64,000 nucleotides of DNA. Source: Gnetum montanum (lineage: Eukaryota > Streptophyta > Gnetopsida > Gnetales > Gnetaceae). The position numbers and the translations under genes are program-made. This document shows positions 36,205 through 48,310 of this stretch, piece after piece; within the stretch, counting starts at the first letter, position 1; every line of letters starts with the position of its first letter. The DNA is taken from assembly GCA_015680685.1 (NCBI GenBank), contig MNCI01007823.1, forward strand, positions 207,197 to 271,196, written 5' to 3'. Under the pieces are notes generated by a model that made no database searches, was not told the origin of the DNA, and worked only from the letters and a program-made list of their open reading frames with translations.

Positions 36205-36515
36205 CACAACCAACAACCAAGATCATAGAGTCATATCAATCCAAACCAAAAATTACTAGCTCAAATAAATTTTCAACTTAAACATATTAGCAAAGATACC
36301 CAACCAAAAATCAAGATTTTATATCCATATCAATCCAAACCAAACATTACTACCTCAAATAAATTTTCAACTTAAACATATTAGCAAAGATACCCAACCA
36401 ACAATCAAGATTGTATAGGCATATCAATCCAAACCAAACATTACTAACTCAAACATGTTAGCAAAGATACCCAACCAATAACCAAGATTATATAGCCATA
36501 TTAATCCAAACCAAA
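36205..36515. repeat. Tandem repeat of about 100 bp, 3-4 units
   Basis: The block catatcaatccaaaccaaa recurs near 36,232, 36,329, 36,421 and, as a variant, 36,500. It is joined to attagcaaagatacccaacc blocks near 36,289, 36,383 and 36,459. The last unit has lost about 35 bp. Confidence 0.75.
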
Positions 36516-39500
36516 CATTTCTAGCTTCAAGAAATAACCACTCCACCCATCAACCTACAAAGAATAATACTAGCACACACCACACTTAATGTCAAATCTG
36601 TATCAAAGTTATCATATGAAATTTTTCAAATTTCAAAGATAAAATGTATTCAAATCAAATATAAAACTACCATGTGCATGGATTTATTATTAGTTTTACA
36701 CTAAATGAGAAACATCTTGAAGACTCACTTCATATGTTTCCAAAGTACCATTGCTAGAGGTATCTCCTAAGACTCACCTCTAATGTTCTAGATACATCAA
36801 ACAAAAAGGATCAATAAGCCATGGAATCACTCTCATGTATAGAATGGGGCCTATAACAAAAGACACACTAATTCATCCTAGTTAGGATCATTCACCAAAC
36901 ATCTTTTGGGAGCCCATCTCCAACCAGTCATACAACTCAATGCTAACTCCATCATCCAAACACATAACAAATAGCTAAATATGAAAAACCAAATTTTTAT
37001 GGGGGAGAGGTCAAAAACATCATTTTACATGAAAAAAACATTAAAATATCCAGTAGTATAATATATCTAAAAATAACCAAAAGATCCAACAATCGATCCC
37101 AAGCCAAAGTCGACATGCTAACAAACCCAATTTCATAAATTAAGTAGAATTAAACTAAAAGGGGATTAAACTATGTACCAATAATAAAATAGGTAAAAAC
37201 ATAGCAATAATAAGATATCATATCTAAACCATGATCACACATAACCAAACTTTTGATTTTAAAATAGGATATTAAGGCCTCTATCAATCCAAATTGAGTT
37301 TATAAACAACTAGTACACTAAACACATAATAGTGGGTGAAACTATTATAACTCTATCATTAATTTAAATTTTCTAACAATTTCATATTTTTATAAATGAT
37401 AATATCCATACCTAGTCTCTGTTAAAACTTTAAGAATATATCTATCATAAAGAAAGTGATATTAAACCATTAATCTATGCTTTCTAAATCAACCTGAATA
37501 GAAACAAAAAAAGTGATAGAAAATAAATGGATTATAAATTAAAGATTACATAACCTTTTTTTTCTAGTTCCCAAGCTATTTAAAAGAAAAAAACTTTCAT
37601 AATACACATTTAAAGTTTTAAATCAAGATCAACTACAAGCCTAGAGATATGGGTTTTTTAATCTACACTATGTAAATTAATGAAATTTCAGATAGTATAG
37701 AGAGATAAATTTATAAATTGATCAACCTATAACATTTTTAATTGATTATATTTTTATCTATAATCTATTACATATTAAAACATTCATGTAAAATTTTAGA
37801 GTTTTATTATTTACAACTTTAGAGATATAGTGTTCTAAATAAGCATCATAACATTTTCTATGATTTCAAATAGGTATGAAAGACTTACTAATAACTCAAA
37901 ATATACAATAACTTTTAAGGTAATTATTTTTAAAAAATTATAGATGTTTCATGAGAATTTCAAAAACCTATATCTTTAACCCTAATTCAAATATATAAAA
38001 AGATATAGATATTTTACTAAGAGACATCTATTTTGCCAACACAATTCTCTATGCCTTAAAATCCTAGATCAATGAAATTACAACCCAAAAAATAGTAGAT
38101 TAATAAAACCCATATATCTATATAATAAATCTTCAAAATTCATAATATAAATCAAAATTACAAAATGTGACTTCTCACATCATCAAAAATAATACCTAGA
38201 TTTCCCATAAACACACACAAAATCTAAGAAATAAATTTGTAAAACCCATCCCATGTAATGTGCATTAAACCTACAATATAAAAATGGAGAAAGGTGCTAA
38301 TATTACTTACCTCTCAATTACATGAAGAAATATTCATGAGAAGAATAAACACAACAAAGATCCAATCAAAAGTATAATCAATCCAAAATCCTACAACACC
38401 TCCACAAGCTTCAATCTCCAAAACCACATTTCCGTTGTGTTTCCAAAATCGTCATGGTGTGTGGAATGAAAGAGTCATGAGATTTTTAATGGAAGATTAC
38501 CAAAAATCATGGAAAGGAAAAAAATAATTCAATTACCCAAAACAAGATTTGAACTAACAAAATACTTCCATTAATTTCTCTCATCACATATGTAACTTCC
38601 TCTACTATATTATAAGATACACAAACATCAAAAATATTTAATAAAGCATATGCTAATAAACCACTAACCTAAGCTATCATAATAAATATCATAAAATAAA
38701 ATAAAATTAAAATTAAATTAATTAAATTAAATATGAATGAAGTAGTTAGCAACTCAAGATGTCAAACAAGGCCATCAAAATAGTTCATAAAGAATATCAA
38801 GCAAACCATAGATCATAAACCATGTAATGCTAATAACCAAACCTCCAATGAAATCCTACCATACTCAATAATAGGATTAGTACACACCTGTTGAATGGAA
38901 AATTACATATTTATACATAGATAGATGCCAAAAATATGTATAATAACATTAATTCATACATGTATCATAATTCTCATCAACATGAAATATCAGGTGCATC
39001 ACGATAAAGCATATCAAACTACTACCATGCATAACACACTCAGGAACTAAGCAACACAATCTCAATAAAAGGACATACATAATAAGGATCCAAAAAATAT
39101 GTGGTGTTACATTATAGATCATCAAAATTTGTAACAAACTAAGATGTATTTTTGCCAAAGACAAGTTAGAATTAAGAAAAAGAAGATCATGGGAATAGCT
39201 ATTAGAAATGAATTGGATGTGACCTAGGAAAAATAGCCTATGCATAATAAAATGTTACTAACATTACACAAAATGAAATCTAAGAAAATACAAAGCATCT
39301 ATGTAGCTAGAAAAGAGAAAAATATAATATAATAGAATCAAATCTAGCAAAAAAAAATCCCTAGTCCTAAATCAAAAGATTATAGAATAAATCCATGGTA
39401 GACAAATATAATACAAAAAAAAGATAGAATTTAAAAGACAATGAGAAACCTAGCAAGATACAACAAAAATTCTTGAGATGTAATTAGAGAATCAAGAGTG

Positions 39501-40019
39501 GCTAATAAGTAGTTGTGTTATACTTGTTCTCTTGCTAACATGTGTCCTTGATGAAGATCTCAACCAAAATAACAAAAGCTACTATAGATGGAAAAACTAG
39601 TAAAATAAAGAAAATGATTGAATCAGATTAATGTGTAGATCCAAATCCAATTAAATTCACCATGTTTCATGATGGCAACATGATGGGGATACAATGTGCT
39701 AGCAAGGTAAAAAAACAAGGATCAAAAACTCTAACAAGCTAAAAGCACTTAGAGATCCTGATGTTCACAAAAGAAATTGCATAGGAGAATTACTATTTTC
39801 ATAGAAGCTATTTTATTATTTAGATATTTAGTAGATGCCCAACTAATGTCTCTAACCAATGGCTAATCCTTTTTTATTTAGAAGTATGCTCTTATATATA
39901 GCTCAGAAATGACTCATAGCTTGTGAAGGAATGATGCATCAAGCCCCATGAAATTTTCTAAAGGTTCTAAATAGGAGATATGATATGCATAGTTGCAAAA
40001 GATGTTGAAAATGTAGTTG
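36516..40019. other. AT-rich, gene-free stretch
   Basis: No recognisable domain on either strand. There is an A/T simple-sequence tract at 38,690-38,740 (aaaataaaat and aattaaatt words). I see nothing else that I can support. Confidence 0.4.
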
Positions 40020-40880
40020 ATATATAAAACTAACATCAAACATCAAAAGACAAGATTGATACTAAACATTGAGAACAAAAATGACATTGAACATTGATCA
40101 CTAAAATTGATGTTGAAACTAAACTTACAATAGATGTAGGAGACAATGCTAGACATCAAAACTAAATTCTAAGCAACATCTTAAAAGGATGTTGTAGATG
40201 ATGTGAGGTATCATTTTTGGTAGACGTTAAAGATGAGAACTAGACACAATGTTACTCATTATGTAAGACATCGAAACTAGGATTTTTGAAGATAGCTTGA
40301 GTTAAAAAGTCATAAAATATACATGAAACTCTAACTTATGCAAAAAATTCAGAGTACAAAACTTTAAATTGCTATTTGGTTTCATGAGTAAGATTTACCT
40401 TTGTATGAACTCAATGCTATTCCAAGTGTTTAGCCAACTTAAACCAAGTATCTTTTTAAGAATGGGAGAAATGATGAGAACATCACCCAATCAATTATAC
40501 CAATCCTCAATTGATTGTATGAGAGTTTCTTATTTGCATAGGTATCTTTTTTGTGTGTTTTTAGTATCCTTGCAAATTCCAAAAATGTTTAGTATCAAGG
40601 AAAGCTTAGTTAATGTACATGAAAAGTTTGCACTTCAAATTGGATATCTTGCTATTTTAGGTCCTACCTACAAAGATGTCTTCTCTCCCTATAAGACATC
40701 TTATCCTTGCAAAAGATATCTTTTCTAGTTGAAAGATGGCTTTTGTGCATTACTAATATTGTCTATGAAAACATCTTTTAAACTAAAAGACATCTTCTTT
40801 GAACTAAAATACATCTTATCTCTAGCAAAGGTATCTTCTCTACAACCTAATCACACATAGAAAAGATGTCTTATCTAATC
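40020..40880. repeat. Degenerate short repeats; AAGACATCTT palindromic words
   Basis: At 40,020-40,280 gacattgaac-like and gatgttgaaac-like words alternate. At 40,670-40,880 AAGATGTCTT and AAGACATCTT (reverse complements) and variants occur about nine times, so many short hairpins are possible. Confidence 0.5.
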
Positions 40881-41005
40881 ATGATACTTTTTTGTATGGA
40901 TTATAATAGACTTAAAATTCTAATTTTGAATGCCAAAACAGATGAAAAGATATAAGGAAAATTATAAATAGGTGTCTTTGGACTCCATTTGGTTAAGAGT
41001 ATATA

Positions 41006-41022
41006 AGAGAGAGAGAGAGAGT
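41006..41022. repeat. (AG)n microsatellite
   Basis: Eight AG units follow atata at 41,001. Confidence 0.9.
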
Positions 41023-41229
41023 AGCTAGTTACTTTAGATATCCTTCTTGAGTGTGGTTGCTTTGCTTAAGTGTGATGTGAGGGCAGGATTAAATCATTTA
41101 TTTGTCCTTAAGAGAGTATGCTTTCTTTATGCTTATAATTCCATTTCCTTAGACCAAGAAATAAATATTTGCCTTTTATTTTCTTATTCAAATTGACTTT
41201 TTTTCATTTTGAAAGAGCGTGGATTATGG

Positions 41230-42333
41230 AATACAATGAAGCTTCTTATCACCTTTTTTATTGTTTGAACATGCTCAATGTTTTCATGTTCCTTTATTAT
41301 GAATATTTAATTTCTTTTATTTGGATTTTCATATGGACATTAGTTGTCAAGAGTTAACACTAAGTTGTATGATTGGTTGGAGATGGACTCCCTTGAGATG
41401 TTTGGTATTTTACCCCTGATAGAATACGTTAATATGTCTTTTGTTGTAGGTTCTATCCTACACAAAAGGATGATCCATGGCAAATTGATCCTATTTTTCG
41501 ATGCCTCTGGAATGTTAGAGATGAGTCCTCAATTACACCTCTAATACTAGTAGTTTGGTTTGAGACTAGTAATAAATCCATGCATATAATAGTTTGAAAT
41601 TTGATTTGTCATTTGTTTTAAAAATTTGGACAAGTAGTCATAACAAAAATTCACATATTTAAAACTAAGCACAATGCATGCTAGCCTCTTTTTTTGTATG
41701 TTGATGGTTATAGTAGGAAATTCAATTTGGTTAGATTCATTAGTTGGTTCGATTAATGTTTGAATTGTTTGTGCATACTAACTTATCTTGTAGTATGTGC
41801 CATAAGACTTGCCCTTGATTCAACCAAAGAAGGTACCAAGGTTTCTTAATCAATGTATACTAACCCCCACTCTTATTTAGAATTAATCAAGACTAGGTGC
41901 AATAAGGAGATCCTTGGTGTTTGCTACTAATTTGGATTTTGTGCTTATTTATCTTTCTATCATTATTTTTTTATCTTTGGCATTATTATGACATTTTATA
42001 GACATGTATGTGATTATTTCTTCTTTCACATTTCATGTATTTGAATTAGAAATAATATGTATGACTAAGCATATTCATGTTTTTATATTTCTTTTCAGTT
42101 AATTTAAGTTTTTAACCATTTATATCTGTGTATTAATTAATTATATTTTTTTTCTTCTATTGTTATAATTTATTCTTTTTTATTTTTGATTATGGATTTA
42201 ACATAAGTTTTCTTTCATTTCCTTATCACTACATTAGTTCATTTCAATTTTCTTGCTATAACCAATCATTCGTCAGAGGTTCTATACCCAATGTAATGCT
42301 CTCAAGCCTAAGGCTAGAAAGAAGGGTGTTACA
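41230..42333 (+). repeat. 5' LTR of element F
   Basis: It matches 46,090-47,225, with shared blocks TTGTCAAGAG, gagatgtttg, ctatcctacacaa, aataaatccatgca and a final gtgttaca/atattaca. The left edge is vague because similarity fades before 41,310. Confidence 0.7.
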
Positions 42334-42336
42334 AGC

Positions 42337-42349
42337 TAGTATTAGAGAG
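42337..42349 (+). promoter_or_regulatory. Decayed tRNA-Met primer-binding site of element F
   Basis: TAGTATTAGAGAG starts 3 bases after the LTR end (ttaca). It resembles the plant site TGGTATCAGAGC, with two transitions in the first eight bases. Confidence 0.65.
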
Positions 42350-42639
42350 TAGGTTTAATGATTTCTAAATTTTATGTTATTATTTCTAGTGATAATAGAT
42401 GCTATAGATGGACATGAACATGATAAATGAATAGATGTTGGGTCTAGCAACCCAAATCCAACACCTAATCCCATTCTTGATCAAACTAAGAAGCATACAA
42501 AAAATTCCTAATTATATCCTATATCCCTACTCCTACCCTAAATGAGGATATTAGTATTATCTATTTTAGTTCCTCCATTAACTTATAGAGAAGAGCTTGA
42601 ACTCACCATCAATGCTCATTACTTTCAGACGCAATAGTG

Positions 42640-43450
42640 GTAGTAGATGATTAATGAAGCATGAGCTTATGGAGCAATTCCATAATCTAGAATCACCTAC
42701 ATTTCAGGGTGAAAATAATTCTACTATTATCATGGATTGGTTTGAGGATGTTATAAAGATCTTCAAGCTAACAGACTATACTTACATGTAGCAAACTCAA
42801 TTAGTAGCCTATCAATTCAAATGTTCTATTAGTTATTAATGGGTTTCTTAGGAGGAGGTACATCATTAAGAAGCTTGTGATGTTCATTGGAGTGATTTCG
42901 TTTTCATTTTTAATGAGTATTATATTTCTTTAGAGTATGTAGAGATGAAAGAAATATAATACATTCAGGAAAATGATAGAGTATGGCCATAATTTTTTGG
43001 AGCTAAGTATTTATGTGCCTCATATACATTCAGGTAAGAGAGCTAGAAAAAACTATTTCATCCATGGTCTTTATTCATCCATTAAGGCCCACTTACTTCC
43101 TCTTCATCTTCATACATATGAGGATGCATGTGTTCATGTGATGGACATGCAATGTAGTTACTTGGCAAAGGTAATGTGACATGATCATTCTTTATAAAGG
43201 GTTCAAACCTCTTCCAAGAAGTCTAGTGAATTCAAATGAGACTAGGATTCAACATAGAGTAAGAAATAGCAATCAGTAGATGGTGGGTCCATTCATGGAC
43301 CTGTTACTTATCATGCTTGTAAGAAGGTTAGGCATAACTATAGGGAATATCCCAATTACCGTAACTATGGCTAGTAGAGTAACAAGAGTTTTAAATATTT
43401 GAAGTGTTCAAGTGGTAAATATTCTCAACAAGATGATAAACGTATAGGTA
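42640..43450 (+). pseudogene. gag of element F
   Basis: Pieces in shifting frames read DWFEDVIKIFKLTDYTYM, QLVAYQFKCSISY and FNEYYISLEYVEMKE. This is the chromovirus gag core. Near 43,300-43,450 are Cys-rich remains of a zinc-knuckle region. Stops are frequent. Confidence 0.55.
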
Positions 43451-43539
43451 ATTAAACTAATGCTAAGAAATATGCACTTATATATGCTTTAACTAACTAG
43501 CTAATGGATGCTCAATTGAATACCATGATGAAGTCTAGA

Positions 43540-44920
43540 GGGGCAATTTTAGGTTTTTTATTCCTTTTTTGATCTATGGATAGTTAGAAGATTAGGTTTG
43601 GATAAGCAATCTCTTATTGAAGAACTTACCATTAGAACCATTGATTGAAATGTCTTCATTATGAACCAAGTCTATAGATATATACCTATGGTGATTCAGG
43701 ATGTCTCCTAGCTCAGTGATTTCCATGTCATGAGTCTAAGAGATTATAACATCATCTTGGGTATGGATTAATTATCTCACTATTAGGATAGCTTAGTTGC
43801 TATCATAAGATATTTTTCTTGGTGACAATTGATGGTGTTCAAGTAACCATGCATATAAGGCCATACAAGATTAAGTTGGACATTATCTCTCTAAGGTCTT
43901 TTCATCATTTATTGCAAAAGGATCATTCTTGCTTTACACTTTTAGTTAGTGAATCTTCTTCTTCCCTTAAGATCGATCAAATTCCTATTGGTCCTAAGTT
44001 TGTCAATATCTTTCATTTGGAGTTATTAAATTTGGATTCAAGGAATGATGTTAAGTTTGAAATGGCTCTCAAACCCAATGATGAACATATCTTTAAGGTT
44101 TCACATAGGATGTTACATGTTGAGTTGGGAAAACTAAGTATTCAACTTCCAAATTTATTTCATAATATTCTCATTCATCCAAGTATGTCTCTTTGGGGTG
44201 CTCCTATCTCTCCATCAAGAAGAATGATGGTATCATGAGGTTTTACATTGACTATTAACAAGTGAATCAAGTGTTAGTGAAGAACAAATATCCTTTCAGT
44301 GAAGAACAAATATCCTTTCCCTAGTATATTTAATTTGTTCAATTAGTTGAGAGAAGCTTGGGTGTTATCAAAGATAGATATAAGTTAAGGTATCATCAAG
44401 TTCACATCAGAGAGAAGGATGTTTTCAAGATAGGCTTCAAGACATGATATGAGTATTATAAGTTCTTGGTTTATCTTTTGAACTCACTAATGCTCTTGCA
44501 ATATTCATGCATTTCATGAATAGTATGATGATGTTCTACCTAGATCATTTTATCATTATGTTCATAGATTACATCTTGATCTACTTTTTATCAAATAATC
44601 TTCATGAGAAGCATTTAAGAATAGTTTTATAAAATCTCACAAATCATCAATTATTCATTTAACCTTTGAAATATTCAATTTGATACTATGAGATTCAATT
44701 ATTAGGACATGTTTCTTTCGAGGTTGGTATAGTGGTAGATCCCACTAACATATCAACTATCTTGTATTGGCCTATTCCTAAGGATGTTAAGAAGATTCTC
44801 CATATCCTTGGATTAGTAGGTTATTATAAGAGGTTCATCAAGAACTTCTCCAACATCACTTTTCCTTTCATGAACCTATTGCAAAATAATATTTGGTTCT
44901 TATCAGACCCATGTCGTTAG
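43540..44920 (+). pseudogene. Protease region and reverse transcriptase of element F
   Basis: The frame 43,819-44,238 is open for 139 residues and ends with the RT entry: MALKPNDEHIFKVSHRM, then LGKLSIQLPNLFHNIL, then SLWGAPISPS. RT continues with KNKYPFPSI (near 44,305) and a YHYVH-like trace of the YxDD box near 44,555. The last block is VVDPTNISTILYWPIPK, then ILGLVGYYKRFIKNFS at 44,732-44,870, the RT thumb and connection. A perfect 22-bp tandem duplication at 44,276-44,319 breaks the frame. It is not functional. Confidence 0.7.
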
Positions 44921-46089
44921 GTCATTTTTAATAAATTACACTAGCTAAGGACATTAGTAAAAATCTAATTTATGCTAAAATTTAGTATTCTTTTCTAATC
45001 TAATTTTATATTTTTCACCAATCTTGGGATTTGAGGATTTTGTGAAAATTACTTTATTGACTATTTGAGGTACGGGTATTACTCATTCTATTAATATTAA
45101 GGTATCAATACATTTTTCTTGGTATAGACACTATTGGATCCTAGTCATTTTGTGAGATTTAAAGTCTTCGCAGCCTTGTGAGTTTTCATTGAGTTTTCGT
45201 AGGATTTGAATCATGTTACTATGCCATTGTCTTGTGTTCTTTTTTTCCATAGTTTCATGAGTTATTTATGCTTGCTCAACCTTGCTCCCTATGTCCCTGA
45301 TGTTCCTTGATAATTTTTCATTATTTTTTAATCTTTTTTATTATTTTTACACTTTTAAAAAATTTGTGTCGAAACCATAAGTCAGTCATGAGTTGTGGTG
45401 TAACTACCAACATTGACCACAAGTCTTGATTAGTTCATGGTCCATCACGACAAGCCACAGTGGTGTCATGGTGAGGTCAGATCTATCCTTTAGTTGTCCT
45501 ATATTTTTTCATTTTGTGTTTCTAAAAACTTGCAATGTCACAAGTCATGATCCAATCATAGTCTAATTTTGATTAGCCATCACAAGTTGTGGTGAGGTCA
45601 TGGTCAAGTCTTTCTTATCATTTTCATCATTCTGCATAATTTTGTAATTTTTTGTCAATCATGAGTCAAAGTGAGGTTATGGTTTATCACTATGAGTTAT
45701 GATAAGTTCATGATATACATTTCCTTTGTTTTTTTTATTATCTTGATTTGTTTCTTGAGAATTTATGTCAACCATGGATCACAGTCAGGTCATGGTCTAT
45801 CCACCATGGGTAATTGTTAGGTCATGGTCCAGTCATAATCAAGGACTTTCATTGTATTTTCTACTAGTGGATATTCTATAAATACCATGAGTTATGGTCA
45901 TGTTATGGTTGGGTCATGATTAACCACAGGTTGTAATAAGGTAGTGATCAAGTTATGGTATTTCAATTTTGTTATTCTTTATCCCTTCTTGCCATTAGAG
46001 CTTAGTTTAATACATTTCAACATTTTTCAACCTTGTCCAAATTATTTTGTTGGACCTAGACTATGTTGACATATTTGATTCACTTTGGA
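44921..46089. repeat. Degenerate CATGAGT/ATGGTCA repeats before the right LTR
   Basis: At 45,360-45,960 words such as cacaagttgtggtgaggtca and atggatcacagtcaggtcat recur about ten times. They are partly self-complementary (CCATGAGTCATGG type). No coding signal. RNase H and integrase of element F, expected here, are missing. Confidence 0.55.
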
Positions 46090-47225
46090 GTCAATTGTTG
46101 AAGCTTTTGGATTATTTGAACATGTTGAATAATGTTGTATCCCTCCACCATCAACGTTTGGTTGCTTTTGTTTGGATATCCATATGGATGTTAGTTGTCA
46201 AGAGCTAGCACTAAGTCTTGTGCCCATCCATTGAGATGTTTGACATTTGACCCCTACTAGGATGCATCAATGTATCTTTTATTGTAGGCCTTATCCTACA
46301 CAAGATGGGTATGCATGGCTCATTAGTACTTTTATTCAATACGTCTAGAATATTAAAGGTGAATCTTAGATGGTACCTTTAGTACTGATAGTTTAGTTTG
46401 AAACTAATAATAAATCCATGCACATTGTAGTTTGGCATTTGGTTTGGAAATTTGGACAAGCACATATGATAACAATTCATACATTTGAAATTAAGTTTAG
46501 TGCATACTAGCCTCCTTATTTGTAGGTTGAAGGATGGAGTGGCAAATTTGATTTGATTAGACTAGTTAGTTTCTTAATGTTTGAATTTTTTAAGCATACT
46601 CACTTGTCTTGTAGTTCATTATGCCATCACCTAGCCATCATCAGACTTGCCCTCAATTCAGCTAGAGAAGGTGCCAAGGTTTCTCACTCAGTGTACACTA
46701 ATCCCCTCTCTTATTTATAGGTTACTAGGGCTAGATAGAGCAAGGAGATTCTTGTTGTTTACTATTGATTTGGATTTTATGCTTATTCATCTTTCCAACA
46801 TTAGTATTTTATCTTTGACATTATTATAACATTTGATATACATATATATAATTATTTCTTCTTTCACATTTCATGTATTTGGTTTATGGATATTATGGAT
46901 GGCTAAGCATATTTTTATATTGTTGAATTTTAATGATGCTTTTATAATTTCATATTTATGTGTTTATATCTATTTTTAGTTAATTTTAGTTTTTATCCTT
47001 ATATATATATATATATGTATTAATTAATTATATTATTTTCTTTCTTTATTCTAGATTCCTCTTTTCCTTTTCAATTATGGCTTCAATGTAATTTTTCTTT
47101 CACTTTCTTATCACTACATTAGTTCTTTTCAATTTCCAATTTCCTCACCATGGCCAATTATTCTTTAGGAATTCTATACTGAACATAATGCTATTAACCA
47201 TAAGACTAAGAAGGAGAATATTACA
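46090..47225 (+). repeat. 3' LTR of element F
   Basis: Direct repeat of 41,230-42,333, ending in atattaca at 47,225. It holds an (AT)n tract near 47,000. Confidence 0.7.
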
Positions 47226-48310
47226 ATGACAAACATCTCCTTTTTCTGCACCAACCAATGTTGTTCTGTGAGATTCAACTTCTTTGATTCATGTGCCATA
47301 AGATGGTTTTCTTGTAAGTAAACACCTCCAATTGTCTTATTCAAAGCATTAGTATAAACTTCAAATGGCTTAGATAAGTTAGGAAGGACCAACATAAATG
47401 AGTTATAAGGGTCATCTTAATCCTGTTGAAATCTTCCTAGCACTTAGCATTGCACTTCCAAGGAATATTCTTCTTTTGTAAATTGATCAAAACCATAGTT
47501 ATTTCCTAGAATTCAAAATAAATTTTTAATAATAACTAGCAAACCCTAGGAATTGATGCATCTCATGTACACCCTTTAGAATAAGCCAAGTGGCAATGAC
47601 CTTCACCTTCTTTGAATTTAGCTTCATTTTTCCTCCATCAATGATGTGCAAGGAAATTTAATTTAGGCTTTTAAAACAGGTACTTCTCTTACTTAATATA
47701 CATCTTCTACTCTCAAAATTTAGAGAACACCAACTCCAAGTATTAAATGTGCTTCTTCATAGAGTGAGAATACACAAAAATATCATCAAGATATACCACT
47801 ACAAACTTATCAAAGTACTCATAACACAAATTGTTCAGGAATGTGAAAAAGTTAAACTATTGCACAACCCAAAAGGCATGATTGTCCACTCATAAGAGTC
47901 AACATAAGTGATGCATGTCATTTTCTCTTCATTCCCTTATATGATGTGCACCCAGTAGTAACCTTAGCAAAGGTTAAGTTAAAAGAGAACTTAATCCTAT
48001 ATTAGTTGATTAAATAAGTTTGACATCAAAAATACCATATACATGTTCTTAATGGTGTATTTATTGAGCACATTAAAATCATAATACAACTAAAACATGT
48101 TATCTTCTTTTTTTGCAAATAATATTGAGGCTTGATATGAAGATTTTGAGGGTATGATATAACCCTTTTTTTATAAGGGTTTCTAATTACTTTCTTAATT
48201 CTCCTAATTTGGAAGCAATCGATCTATATGGATGCTACTTGAAAGGGATAATTCCCAACAACTCAATTTTGTGATCCATAACACTTCTTTTGGATAATTC
48301 TCCTAGCAAC
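47226..48310 (-). pseudogene. Reverse transcriptase and RNase H start of element G
   Basis: Minus-strand reading begins near 48,300 (DHKIELL), then KKGYIIPSKSSYQAS, TIMPFGLCN near 47,880, and FVVVYLDDIFVYS with an intact YLDD box at 47,782-47,793. The RT thumb follows (MHQFLGFASYY near 47,560). RNase H starts with LSKPFEVYTNALNKTIGGVYL (about 47,330-47,395) and ELTEQHW-like pieces. The reading stops where the LTR of element F ends, so element F may have inserted into it. There are several stops. Confidence 0.75.

Larger units (their letters stand above)
41230..47225 (+). mobile_element. Chromovirus-type Ty3/gypsy element F, decayed and partly deleted
   Basis: Direct repeats of about 1.1 kb (41,230-42,333 and 46,090-47,225) flank a tRNA-Met-type primer site, gag, a protease region and RT on the plus strand. 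RNase H and integrase are absent before the right repeat. The domain order and the ELKIQL-like linker before RT fit chromoviruses of the Del/Tekay kind. Confidence 0.7.

Noticed and set aside
38949-39245. 98-codon minus-strand open frame
   Set aside because: Leu/Ile-rich chance frame in an AT-rich desert.
40369-40728. 119-codon open frame
   Set aside because: Hydrophobic, low-complexity translation of AT-rich sequence; no domain, and codon use is not gene-like.
44722-44740. tRNA A-box-like ggttggtatagtggta
   Set aside because: It lies in the RT thumb coding region with no B box downstream.
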